A DNA stretch of 64,000 nucleotides from assembly GCA_019059635.1 (NCBI GenBank), contig JAGVRJ010000009.1, positions 839,001 to 903,000 on the forward strand, in the 5' to 3' direction. Source of the DNA: Proales similis. Taxonomy: Eukaryota > Rotifera > Eurotatoria > Ploima > Proalidae. Within the stretch, counting starts at the first letter, position 1. Each line of letters opens with the position of its first letter. The notes under the pieces were generated by a model. The model saw only the letters and a list, made by a program, of their open reading frames with translations, had not been told where the DNA came from and searched no databases. Positions 55,720-64,000 of this stretch are shown here, piece by piece. Made by a program: the position numbers and the translations under genes.

Positions 55720-57169
55720 TCGCTCGTTATCCGTTCGAATGAATGGATATTTCAAATAACAGCTAATCAAAGAGTGCTCGCGCTTAGCAAATTCGCAATT
55801 ATAAGAGCCTGAGTGTGAGATTAATCATAACCCCAGGCAGCATGCGATTCCCACACCTCTCTCAATCAGCGCCACTGAAAATTACAGATTATATGTATTT
55901 GTTGGGGGGTGAAAATTGATTTCGATGGAATTAAATTTGTGCATGCAGCGAAATATCAAGTCGGTTGATCTGGCAAACGTATGTTCAGAGCAGAGCCTTT
56001 TATAGAATCAGGTACAATACTTCAGAGGCTCTTTGCATATTGATTAAATAAATCCTGCTGCTCTTGCGCTAGAAGATTTAAATGTTACTGTCGCCTGGAA
56101 ATGACATGCTAGCAGCGAACAGTCATAAATTGGGTGCAATACGGTTAGACGCTGAATCTTGCATATTGGGATCAAATCAATATTTCTAATCGATTCCAAT
56201 GATATAACATTCAGTTATTCCAATGCGTCTTGTTCTATTTATGATAGACATCTCTTTTTTTCTTAATTTGCCCAAAAAGATCGCCACCTTTATTCTATTT
56301 ATGGACGCATAGCGAACCTGAAATTGGCTTCCATCAAGACCTGAAGCCCTCGAAGAATTAATTCCCAAGATAATTTTACTGTAAGATGCTCTTATCTGGC
56401 ACTTTAATTATCAAAACCGACAAATTATTTTCAACAACTCGTCCATATCTTTGAAGCATAATGTACATCTCTAATATCGAATTCAATTAATATTTTCAGT
56501 TCATTTTTGTACCAGTTCGAGGCAGTGTTTAAGAATCGATCAAATTAAGATGGGGTGTGTTTGACAATCTACCGCGGTTGGCGCGACTTGATAGGTTGAG
56601 AAGGAAAATGAGAAATTGAAAGAAAAGCATTGAGGAGGAGGAAAATGTAGAAGGCACGAGGGAGACGGGAAACTATGAAATGGGAGAGCATGGACGGAAA
56701 AATGAAAGAGGAAAGGTGGGAAAAGATGCAGTCTGGTTTGTTGTCAAATGGCGACACGATTATCGGCTTAATGCTAATGAATCGCCGCTTCTATTCGAAT
56801 TCAAGTGCTTGACCCATAAACGCAGGCCAGTAGGTGCAGTCAAATTATGAACAAGCCTACTAATGGGCTGGTCACGCATACGTCGTTAAGTACGAGTGAA
56901 TAGGACGTAGGAATAAAATATGTTACGATCTGGTCACTCATAATATCATTTGGTCAGTTTCAGACGGCCAGGTAGTCGTCGGGCTTCAAAATTATTTCGA
57001 GTTTTATTCATTCGCATCGATTGACCGACTATTGTTGAGTGCTAGTGAGTCGTGAAGCATTCATCGTGTACGCCCTCATTTGTTGTATCCATCCGAGACC
57101 GAAAGGTTTAAAAATAAGAAGAGAGACTATGCAGCTCTTGTTAAGCCATTGAGTCTAAATCAGAGATTA
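55569..57169. other. Spacer upstream of the Dispatched-like and CD225 genes
   Basis: Divergent promoter region. TA microsatellite at 55689-55715. A purine-rich stretch at 56600-56735. The frame of the CD225 gene is open upstream to 57056 but has no ATG before 57170. Confidence 0.5.
55689..55715. repeat. (TA)n microsatellite
   Basis: Uninterrupted TA dinucleotides, about 13 units, 120 bases upstream of the Dispatched-like start codon. Confidence 0.85.
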
Positions 57170-57822
57170 ATGCTGCAACCAATGGACCCAAAGCGCTTCG
57201 TTTCGCACGAAGATCTCCAGCTTCAAACAAGCTCCAACAGAACGCCCAACATGAGCGTGCAAGCGGACTTAAACGCACCATCCTACTACAATGGAGCGAA
57301 CAACAATGCCTCACACGCCGACAACAAGTCGATCTCGTCCACACCTTCACGAGTGTCCAAGTTCACTTACAGCGGTAGATTTTCTCACGCTCCTATCTAC
57401 TCTGGTCTGAGTTTTGACTTGATTTTGTCTTTAAAGAATATCCGCAAATAAAACCAACAAATCCGCTGTATACAAGCACTGCGACTATAAAAACAGCCGC
57501 ATCAGCCGCCTCACGCGCATCTCGCGCCAGCACCATAAACACAGTGAGCCGACGAACCAAATACAATCCACACGCTCCTCGTCGCATTCAGGACTGGCGC
57601 TGGATGAGCGCCCTGGCCCTCCTCATATTCTTTCCCACTGGCCTGATAGCGTTTGGCCTCGCAATGAAAGCCCAGACAAAATTCAACGACGGCTTCATCG
57701 ACGAAGCCAAAAAGCTTAATCAGCGTTCATTCACCCTTAGTGTTGTCTCCTTCATACTTGGCATGGCTTGGATCCTGACTGCGTTTTTCCTTATCGATCA
57801 GTGGCCCAGAACTAACGGCTGA
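57170..57822 (+). CDS. CD225 (dispanin/IFITM-type) two-helix membrane protein
   Basis: 196 residues from exons 57170-57374 and 57437-57822 (62-base intron, phase 1). The N-terminal 120 residues are polar and disordered (Ser/Asn/Ala-rich). Then comes the CD225 pattern: a re-entrant or first helix (MSALALLIFFPTGLIAFGLA), a cytosolic loop with a charged amphipathic part (KFNDGFIDEAKKLNQRS), and a second helix (FTLSVVSFILGMAWILTAFF). The family acts in membrane fusion control, synaptic vesicle or ion-channel regulation depending on member. A second ATG at 57182 is a possible start. AATAAA words near 57945-57965 mark the 3' end. Subfamily cannot be assigned. Confidence 0.78.
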
Positions 57823-58337
57823 ATACCGTCTGAGGCAAACATGCCAATCAGCTAGCTCTTCTTCTCTCATTCCAGAATAGAATTGAATCTCAGCTTGTTT
57901 AGCGTTGAGTCCAGCGCATTCTCTTTCTTTACACCAAATCTTGGATAAATAAAATCTTGAATAAAGAATCTGATTACATGCTACGTCTTGTACTAATCTA
58001 ATCTAATCGTCATTCGGTTTATCTCAAACATCACCATGACGTAAACAAAAGAGCTCGTTGGTCGGGAAAAAGTATGGGCTCGCAATCTTCAAAAAGAATA
58101 AGAAAAGCCGCCTTTCAGCCGGTATGAGTCGAGATGAAGTGATGAAGCATTTTTCTTATTCAACTGTCTGATCATGCCCATCAAATCAGTTGAGTGTGTA
58201 ACTTGTGAAATTTGGATATCAGCTTAGCCAAAAAAGCAATTTGCGGGTAAAAGATAGTAAAAGACTGACATGAGCATGAGACGAAATTTGCGTAATGCTC
58301 ACCTGTTCAGGTGCATGTGCATTATGAAATCGATTCG
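57823..58337. other. Spacer between CD225 and DHFR genes
   Basis: 3' UTR of the CD225 gene with AATAAA words near 57945-57965, then the DHFR upstream region. No coding frame supportable. Confidence 0.5.
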
Positions 58338-58344
58338 TATATAA
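58338..58344 (+). promoter_or_regulatory. TATA box of the DHFR gene
   Basis: TATATAA lies 47 bases before the ATG at 58385. Transcription about 30 bases downstream would give a leader of under 20 bases, a spacing like that of the nested receptor-like gene. Confidence 0.45.
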
Positions 58345-58384
58345 CGGCCGGTTTGATTTAACTGAGTCTGCAAGAGCGTTTGAA

Positions 58385-59014
58385 ATGTCATCGCAGATTA
58401 AACTAAACGCTATCGCGGCCATGTGCGCCGAAAATCGAGGAATTGGCAAAAACAACGGTCTTCCCTGGTCCATACCAGACGACTACTTCTACTATCTGAG
58501 AGTGGTACGAACCACGCGAGATATGAACAAAATAAACGCAGTGCTCATCGGGCGCAATAGCTGGGAGGCGATTCCAATCGAAGAGCGACCTGTGGAGAAC
58601 TGCCTAAACGTCATAATCTCTTCGAGGCTGAATACGGACCAGCTTGAATACAATTCAAACGCGGACAGCTCCAAGATAATTATTTGCAGTTCAGTCGACG
58701 AGGCCGTCGACTTGATTCGAAGCGAATACGCGCACTTGATTGAAAGCATCTATGCGATTGGTGGCTCTGGAATTTATCGGGCTGCAGTCGAACATCCGAC
58801 TTTTGACCGATTCTATCTCACCAGAGTTTTACGCCACTTTGAATGCCACGTTTTTCTAGAGCCGTCTGACTTTTTAGATCAATTTCGCAAGCTCAACTCG
58901 GCAAGTCTGAGCCAAGAGCAGTCTCTGTTCAAAGTAGATTACAATCAACTTCAAATAGAGCCCAACGAACAGACACCGTATGTGTTCGAGGTCTATGAAA
59001 AGATCTACTCTTAG
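58385..59014 (+). CDS. DHFR: Dihydrofolate reductase
   Basis: Cytosolic enzyme reducing dihydrofolate to tetrahydrofolate with NADPH, feeding thymidylate and purine synthesis. 209 residues, single exon, close to the family's usual 160-190 plus a short tail. Visible motifs: AAMCAENRGIGKNNGLPW (residues ~11-28, substrate and NADPH loop), acidic Asp33 where the catalytic acid belongs, FYYLRVVRTTRD (alpha helix with folate contacts), VLIGRNSWEAIP (53-64), IIISSRLN-like strand, and SIYAIGGSGIYRAAVEHP with the NADPH-binding Gly-Gly pair. Good match throughout, no truncation. No thymidylate synthase fusion, as expected for an animal. Upstream TATA box at 58338. The 3' end converges on the Bet1-like gene. 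Confidence 0.95.
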   Translation: MSSQIKLNAIAAMCAENRGIGKNNGLPWSIPDDYFYYLRVVRTTRDMNKINAVLIGRNSWEAIPIEERPVENCLNVIISSRLNTDQLEYNSNADSSKIIICSSVDEAVDLIRSEYAHLIESIYAIGGSGIYRAAVEHPTFDRFYLTRVLRHFECHVFLEPSDFLDQFRKLNSASLSQEQSLFKVDYNQLQIEPNEQTPYVFEVYEKIYS

Positions 59015-59025
59015 TAATAATGGAT

Positions 59026-59031
59026 TTTATT
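59026..59031 (-). terminator. Poly(A) signal of the Bet1-like gene
   Basis: TTTATT on plus reads AATAAA on minus, 163 bases beyond the Bet1-like stop codon and inside the DHFR 3' UTR. Confidence 0.45.
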
Positions 59032-59122
59032 TGATTATATTGTGAATGTAGTATAAACAGCTTTAAGCTTTTGTGTTGCTTTTTAAATGAATTGCGAAAT
59101 AGATTGTTCTTTTTTTTATGAA

Positions 59123-59128
59123 AATAAA
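59123..59128 (+). terminator. Poly(A) signal of DHFR
   Basis: AATAAA 109 bases after the DHFR stop. It lies beyond the opposite-strand signal at 59026, so the two 3' UTRs would overlap by roughly 100 bases. Confidence 0.45.
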
Positions 59129-59193
59129 ACAAAGGCGATTTTGTGCGAAACCACCAGGGCCAGAGAGGAGCAAGCAGAGGCGGATGCCAGATT

Positions 59194-59624
59194 CTAAGAG
59201 CGAAGCCTGAGCAAAATTTTGTAGAACAGAATAAAACCGACGGTGAGGCCGAGAATAGTGTAGAGCATGAGCTTTCGGTTTCCTTTGCCCGTGTTCATCA
59301 TCGATCCGATTCGATTCACTCCACCTTTAAGGAGGTTGCTTGTGCTGCCGAAGTCAAAGCCCTTCAAGCCGCAGGGACCAATGGTGAATGGAAACGCTTC
59401 TTCTAGTCTAGAGTTTGCCTACCATCGAGTCCAGATAGCTGTTGTGGCTTTTAACTTCTTTATCCAGCTCAAGAGTGACCTTTAAGGGCAATCGACCATG
59501 TTCTTGGTAACTCATCACACAGAATCGAATTTGAGAAGCTCACCTGTTTTAGCCGATTGACCTTGGCTCCGAGTTCTTCGGTGCGCATTTGGTTTTCGGC
59601 ATCCATGTTGGACCAGTATGCCAT
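59194..59624 (-). CDS. BET1L: Bet1-like Qc-SNARE (GS15 type)
   Basis: 101-residue tail-anchored SNARE of ER-Golgi or intra-Golgi vesicle fusion. Exons 59544-59624, 59423-59479 and 59194-59361, phases 0, introns 61-64 bases. Order: short N-terminus (MAYWSNMDAENQ), SNARE helix (ELGAKVNRLKQ, VTLELDKEVKSHNSYLDSM), a linker resembling human BET1L (DFGSTSNLLKGGVNRIGSMM, NTGKGNRKL), one C-terminal membrane anchor (LYTILGLTVGFILFYKILL) and a basic end. BET1L is favoured over BET1 by the linker. At the position where both have the zero-layer Gln (…QN) this protein has His39 (SHNSYLD). That is unusual for a Qc SNARE. The gene is head-to-head with the EF-hand gene at 60037 and tail-to-tail with DHFR. 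Confidence 0.85.
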
Positions 59625-60036
59625 TTGACCGTAACGAATTGGATGGCGAACGACGTCAAATTAGTTGTCGTCAACGCATTCAATTGAAATTTGTTTTTAT
59701 TTCAACTCGAGCTTTAGACACGTAGTCTCATTTGCAAGGCATAATTTCTTCTGGCCGCGCACAACTCGAAGCAGATCCAAGTTGAACAAACAGCCGACAG
59801 TCCTAAACCTATAGTCTTGAATGATTGAACTGCAATCAGGCGCAAAGAGCGCGCCGCTTCGAGATGATTCACTTGGAAATGGCTGCTGCTAACCTACTTT
59901 CGCCAGTCGAAAAGATTATCTCTGGACTGTTTCTAATGCATAATGCTTGTAATCGATGAGCTGGCTGTCGGATCCGAATTTAATGCGGTTCGCATCTTAA
60001 TATTCCGATTGAGCTCAGAAGTTGGCCAAACCGAAA
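59625..60036. other. Short divergent promoter region
   Basis: 412 bases separate two genes transcribed away from each other, both working in the secretory pathway. A shared bidirectional promoter is possible. No TATA box recognised. Confidence 0.45.
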
Positions 60037-61928
60037 ATGTTAAACAGAAATTTCTTTCTCATTTGCTTCGCCTCGATACTGACTTCTGCATTGGCGCGGA
60101 TCGTGGAACGTCAGCAAGAGAGCGTAAGTTTGAAAAAGAGACTAACACAGTCCGTATATTTTTATTTTAAAGTAAAAAACAAATTCAAGACCCTAAGCGA
60201 TCAAGTGCATTTCGACAATGAAAACCACAACGCTGACTATGATCACGAAGCGTTTTTGGGCAAAGATCAAAACGAGGAATTCAAGCGCCTGAGCCCCGAG
60301 GAGAGCAAGATTCGTCTGAGGTAAGTTGCATCGTGAGCCAACATGTCGAGCGAGAAAGGCAGAAGAGATTTAATTAAAACACTGTCCAAAACTGTTTTTA
60401 ACCAAAAACGAACAAAAATTAGGGCCATTCTAGAACGGACAGATGGCGACAAAGATAGATTCATAACGATAGAAGAGCTTCATTCTCACTTGAAACACAT
60501 GAGGGACAAGGCAATAAGAAAAGAAGTCGATTCTGTTTGGTCAAGATTAGGCCATCATGCAAATGCGGACGAGTTTCTTGCCGAGCTCTACTCTTCACTT
60601 GATCACTGTAATCAATCAAATTTTCGCGCTCGGTCTTTGTCTCTTTGAGTTGATTTACGATCGAATCATTGACGAATGTGAAACGCTCTTCGGCCTTTTG
60701 CTAATCCAGTCTTGTCCCCATCCGTTCAATGCAGAGTTTAAAAACAAGAAAAATGTGAACTTTTAAGAAAATTGGCCGCTAAAATTGACAAGAACAATAA
60801 CGGCCTGTTGAGTGAAATAGAACTGAGAAATTGGATAAGAAATCAGCAGAAATTGAGCAACGAGCGAAATTTGGAGAGAAAATGGAAACAAGCAAACACG
60901 AACGGAGATGCGTGGCTCACATTTAATGAATTGATAGAAAACACGATCGGAGGCGAAGACACTTGTGCGTTTGATTCTCTTTACTTCAACAGTCACTTAT
61001 TAAGTTTTAACTGAAACAGGGAGCGAGGAGGAAAAGAACCAGCGAGCGAACGACTTTAGAAACTATAAAAAAATGATGGAGCGTGATCGGAAAAGGTAAA
61101 TAGAGCTCAGGCGAGCACATCAACAGTTTCACCAGTTTACAATTCTCGATAATTTTTCAGATTTCAAACTGCCGATCAAGACAGAGATGGAAAATTGTCA
61201 AAAACAGGTACGTTCTGTTCAGGCTTGTTGGTAAGATCGTTTCGAAATGGCCTTCAAGAGTATGCCGATTTTTTGCATCCGGAGTCGTCTAAAATAATGC
61301 GAGAACTCGTCATCACGGTCAGTTGTCAGGCTTTGCCTTTCCTCTTTCAGATTGCGTCAAAGACTAATCCTGATTAGGAAACAATGGACGATCTTGACCT
61401 TGACAAAGACTCGCTCATTTCGCTCGAAGGTAAGACTTTTGCTGTCATCTAAAAACAAATCAATTTTCTTATATCAGTTTGAACTAGAATTTATGGGTAA
61501 AGAGACTTGATGTTCAAGATGGCGCCTAAATTTCAACTTTTCTTTTTGCCTTAAAATAATCAGCCGATTTGGGAATGTCGAGTGAATCGAGCGAGGAGCC
61601 TGATTGGATAAGAACTGAACGAGAAAACTTTAAGCAATATCATGACAAAAACCAGGATGGTCATTTGGACAGAAATGAACTGGCCGAATGGGCTCTACCG
61701 GCGGATTATGATCACACGCTAAGTGAGGCCAGACATCTTTTACTTGAGGCTGATTCGAACGAGGTGAAGTTTACATCGGTTTAAATTTTATTAAGAGAAT
61801 ATTGATCCAAATTTTATATTCAGGATGGAAAGCTGAGTATTGAAGAAGTACTTGAAAACTTTGAATTGTTTGTGTCGAGTCAAGCGACCGGATACGGTGC
61901 GGCCTTCCACGATTCTGAAGAGCTTTAG
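60037..61928 (+). CDS. Calumenin/reticulocalbin-type ER EF-hand protein (CREC family)
   Basis: Soluble Ca2+-binding protein of the secretory pathway lumen, about 320 residues. Exons: 60037-60123, 60190-60320, then either 60423-60607 or 60768-60964, then 61020-61095, 61161-61207, 61259-61317, 61378-61429, 61488-61496 (9 bases), 61564-61763, 61824-61928; every junction fits in phase. Signal peptide (FFLICFASILTSALA), the CREC start TLSDQVHFDNENHNADYDHE, then EF-hand loops including DKNNNGLLSEIE, NTNGDAWLTFNE, DQDRDGKLSKTE, DLDKDSLISLEE, DKNQDGHLDRNE and DSNEDGKLSIEE, matching the six loops of human calumenin. C-terminus HDSEEL is a KDEL/HDEF-like retention signal. Start is ATG 60037, with an open but ATG-less extension upstream. 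Its TAG overlaps the stop codon of the minus-strand neighbour. Confidence 0.9.
60423..60607 (+). CDS. Alternative EF-hand exon 3a of the CREC gene
   Basis: Acceptor AAAATTAG, 185 bases, donor GTAATC. It starts in phase 2 and ends in phase 1, exactly like exon 3b. It encodes one good EF loop (DGDKDRFITIEE) and a second, shortened and probably dead one (RLGHHANADEF). It cannot be joined in frame to exon 3b by these sites. Confidence 0.6.
60768..60964 (+). CDS. Alternative EF-hand exon 3b of the CREC gene
   Basis: Acceptor CTTTTAAG, 197 bases, donor GTGCGT, phase 2 in and phase 1 out. It encodes EF loops DKNNNGLLSEIE and NTNGDAWLTFNE and fits calumenin better than exon 3a, so it is probably the ancestral form. 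Confidence 0.7.
61488..61496 (+). CDS. 9-base microexon of the CREC gene
   Basis: AATTTATGG lies between acceptor GAACTAG and donor GTAAAG. With flanking bases it supplies E-F-M and part of the next codon, matching the EEYIGD position of calumenin. Without it the reading frame still holds but the conserved residues are lost; without the second splice, TGA follows after GKET. Confidence 0.7.
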
Positions 61929-63859
61929 GAACTCCTTGCTTGAGATTGAGGTGAAGCCGAAGATTTGCGTTTGTAATTGGAAAATGCTCTCTTGAATTCG
62001 TTCAGATCTAAATAGCCGTTTTTGTCGCGGTCTAGAACGTCAAATAAAACATTCAACTCATTTTCCCCGTAGTTTCTTCCGAATTCAGAGTTCAAGCGGC
62101 GAAGAAGCCTATCAACAGACTCGTGTCCAATTCTTCCCTCTTGACTTAAGTCAACTCCGTTGAAAATCTCTCGAACTAATGATGAGGTTGTACTTTTGTC
62201 GGAAATAACAGATAAAGGGGATCTAGGAGAGTTCGACACGGAGATAGATCGTCTGGAGGGTACGTTGCCCAAGTTTGAAGATAAATTTGATCTGGCACGA
62301 GAGGATGGATAAATAGAGACATTACTTCCGCTTTCAGTCGATTCTCTACTTCTCAACTCAATCATGGACGATCCTGTGCTACTGTTTTTTTTGGGACCTG
62401 AATTTCCATTCACAAGCGATCGATATTGAGCCAACCCCTCTCGCTCAAGGTCGATGAGCTTGAGGGCGTGCAGGTCGCCTTCCAGCTCGTGGAACTGGCG
62501 GGGAGGATGGTCGGCAGCCAGCTGGATTCCGTCCGGAGCCTTGATGTCCAGCACGAACGCGGGCAGGTCGCGCGACGAAGTGAGCTCGTTGCCGTAGCGC
62601 TGCACGTAGTCGGCTGGGTTGGCGCGCACCACGCCCAGGTACTTGAACTCGCGCTTGATCTGGACTTGGGGTGCCTCCCACTGCACAATCACGTTCTTGG
62701 GCTTGACCACGACCGGGTCTGCCTCGGCCGGGCGCTGAAAGATGACGCGGCGCTTCACTTCAGAGTAGGGCAGCCAGCGCTCGATGAGCACCGACTGAGG
62801 TTTGGTGGGCAGAGGGGCGAGGCGCTCGATGACCACCTTGCGCGGCGGAGGGGGCAGCCGTCGGCCCGAGATGGCGATCACCTTGCGTCCCACGGCCTCG
62901 GGAGCGAGCGGTGGCGCCTCGCGGATCACGATCGGCTCCGGGGTCTCCGGCCGAGGGGGCTGCTGTCGGATGACGAGTGGTGGCGCCGGGCCGGTCACTA
63001 TGTTCGGTTCCTGTCTGATCACAATCTCGCCGGGCGAAGGCGGCGTTGGCGGACGCAGGTACCGGATGGCGAGCTCCTGGACGTACTCGAGACGCTGGTT
63101 TGTGCGCTTAGTGATCACCTCGGGCTGTGGATCCACGTTGATCTCGTAGCGCTCGATGGGCAGCTCGCCGCGCCAGGCAAGCACCTCGGCCTTGTTGGCC
63201 CACACGCCTCGCTCGCCGTTCACACTGATCTCTTCTGTTTCGTTTACTTGTATGGGATGTTCCGATCTCAGAATTGCTTCTTCTACTGCACTAAGTAAAT
63301 CTAATGTGCTACTCTTCTTTTCCGATTTTCTCGCCAAATTGGCGTTCTGGTCTGATTGAAATGTGTTATATGAGTTGATGCTCGATTTTCGGCTAAATGG
63401 CGCATATGAAGTTCTCTCAGCCCTTGAATTCAAAGACTGTGATCGGGTTCCCATGATATCCGGCCGACTCGGCCTATAGTTTATCCTCGAAATTATCCTC
63501 GGTGGTGAATTTTGACCATAAGGAAGACTTGATTGTTGGTGTGGAGTCAAGTTGGGGTTAGATGCATACTTTGAGCCGCTGTTTATATTGACGAATCCGG
63601 GCAGAGTTGTATTAAAAGTAGAGCTGGGAAGTATTCCGCCCGGAAATTCGTTAAGAAAAGAAGAAGCGCTCTGTGTTAGGTTTTGGCTGCTTCCAGCTGA
63701 AACCAACTGGGCGCTGCTTCGAAAAGAAGGAGCCGAATTCTCCATTAATCCAAAGTTGTGAGTTTTGCTTTTCTGGTACAGTGAATTGGCCGGCAGTATC
63801 TTGGAGCTTTGTTGACTTGAATAGCCGCTCGTCTCAGCAGGTTCATTGAAGAAACTCAT
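61925..63859 (-). CDS. Alveolin-like protein with C-terminal EF-hands, single exon
   Basis: 644 residues, no intron. N-terminal ~200 residues are Ser/Asn-rich and disordered. Residues ~215-460 form a strongly patterned domain of alternating Val/Ile/Arg/Pro blocks (IVIRQEPNIVTGPAPPLVIR, PIVIREAPPL, RKVVIERLAPLPTKPQSVLI, KNVIVQWEAPQVQIKREF), typical of alveolin-like cytoskeletal proteins that line membranes in alveolates and also occur, uncharacterised, in animals. Then a Ser-rich linker and two EF-hands, the first degenerate (VDLSQEGRIGHE), the second canonical (DRDKNGYLDLNE). The patterned domain (62427-63230) is much richer in G+C than either flank of the same exon. Start ATG at 63859. TAA at 61927-61925 overlaps the CREC stop. 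A role in cortical or ciliary cytoskeleton is a guess. Confidence 0.8.
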   Translation of the reverse strand: MSFFNEPAETSGYSSQQSSKILPANSLYQKSKTHNFGLMENSAPSFRSSAQLVSAGSSQNLTQSASSFLNEFPGGILPSSTFNTTLPGFVNINSGSKYASNPNLTPHQQSSLPYGQNSPPRIISRINYRPSRPDIMGTRSQSLNSRAERTSYAPFSRKSSINSYNTFQSDQNANLARKSEKKSSTLDLLSAVEEAILRSEHPIQVNETEEISVNGERGVWANKAEVLAWRGELPIERYEINVDPQPEVITKRTNQRLEYVQELAIRYLRPPTPPSPGEIVIRQEPNIVTGPAPPLVIRQQPPRPETPEPIVIREAPPLAPEAVGRKVIAISGRRLPPPPRKVVIERLAPLPTKPQSVLIERWLPYSEVKRRVIFQRPAEADPVVVKPKNVIVQWEAPQVQIKREFKYLGVVRANPADYVQRYGNELTSSRDLPAFVLDIKAPDGIQLAADHPPRQFHELEGDLHALKLIDLEREGLAQYRSLVNGNSGPKKNSSTGSSMIELRSRESTESGSNVSIYPSSRARSNLSSNLGNVPSRRSISVSNSPRSPLSVISDKSTTSSLVREIFNGVDLSQEGRIGHESVDRLLRRLNSEFGRNYGENELNVLFDVLDRDKNGYLDLNEFKRAFSNYKRKSSASPQSQARSS

Positions 63860-64000
63860 CTTTTCTCCTTCTTTTAATTATTTTTCTATTTGTTTCAATT
63901 CCAATTCGATCCTCCAAATAGAGTCGCATTTTTATAGAGCCAATTTTAAATTGAATTTCCTACGAGCTAATTTAAAATTTTTGTCTATTTTCAGCGATAT
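63860..64000. other. Upstream region of the alveolin-like gene
   Basis: AT-rich, pyrimidine-rich on the plus strand just before the start codon. Nothing else visible before the window ends. Confidence 0.4.

Noticed and set aside
60124-60180. Retained-intron reading of the CREC gene (frame through 60171-60189)
   Set aside because: A 66-base GT-AG intron to 60189 gives the conserved TLSDQVH start; the read-through frame does not match the family.
62426-63298. 290-codon plus-strand frame opposite the alveolin-like domain
   Set aside because: Shadow frame kept open by high G+C; the minus-strand protein has the conserved pattern.

Overview
The window is nuclear DNA of a compact-genome bilaterian animal. 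It carries animal-specific genes: prohormone convertase 2, a TRPC channel, two anoctamins, a Nervy/ETO corepressor, an FEZF-like zinc-finger factor, the ciliary gene IFT81 and a transmembrane collagen. Genes are closely packed, sit on both strands, and have mostly very short introns (about 53-72 bases wherever exon phases let me fix both ends). Several genes have no introns. Three introns appear to use GC-AG borders. I cannot name the species. A small-genome spiralian or a similarly compact invertebrate fits, but that is inference from intron size and gene content.

Layout: 1-1489 (-) IFT81, cut by the window edge; 3339-6166 (+) FEZF-like factor; 7224-16700 (+) four single-exon seven-helix receptor-like genes of one divergent family, interleaved with PCSK2 at 10336-14080 (-). 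The third receptor gene lies whole, with its own TATA box and poly(A) signal, inside the first coding intron of PCSK2. Next come 18624-19211 (+) a SAM-domain protein; 21240-22207 (+) a small unknown protein with a likely alternative last exon; 22960-26799 (-) a TRPC channel; 28242-29796 (-) a membrane collagen; and 32447-35235 (+) Nervy/ETO.

The second half holds three single-exon alpha-1,3-fucosyltransferases (35400-40850). The outer two share an identical 264-base block inside otherwise diverged genes, which looks like recent gene conversion. Then come two tandem anoctamins (43191-51297, -), a 12-helix Dispatched/Patched-like protein (52027-55568, -), a CD225 protein, DHFR, a Bet1-like SNARE, an ER EF-hand protein of the calumenin/reticulocalbin family with two phase-matched alternative EF-hand exons and a 9-base microexon, and an alveolin-like EF-hand protein whose stop codon overlaps that of its convergent neighbour.

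Gene models were built by hand from reading frame, splice-site phase and remembered family alignments. Intron phases were checked arithmetically for every multi-exon model. No transcript data were available, so 5' ends, UTRs and alternative exons are predictions. The stretches between genes hold microsatellites, a few promoter-like motifs and one 88-base tandem duplication; I saw no rRNA, tRNA, transposon or CRISPR array.
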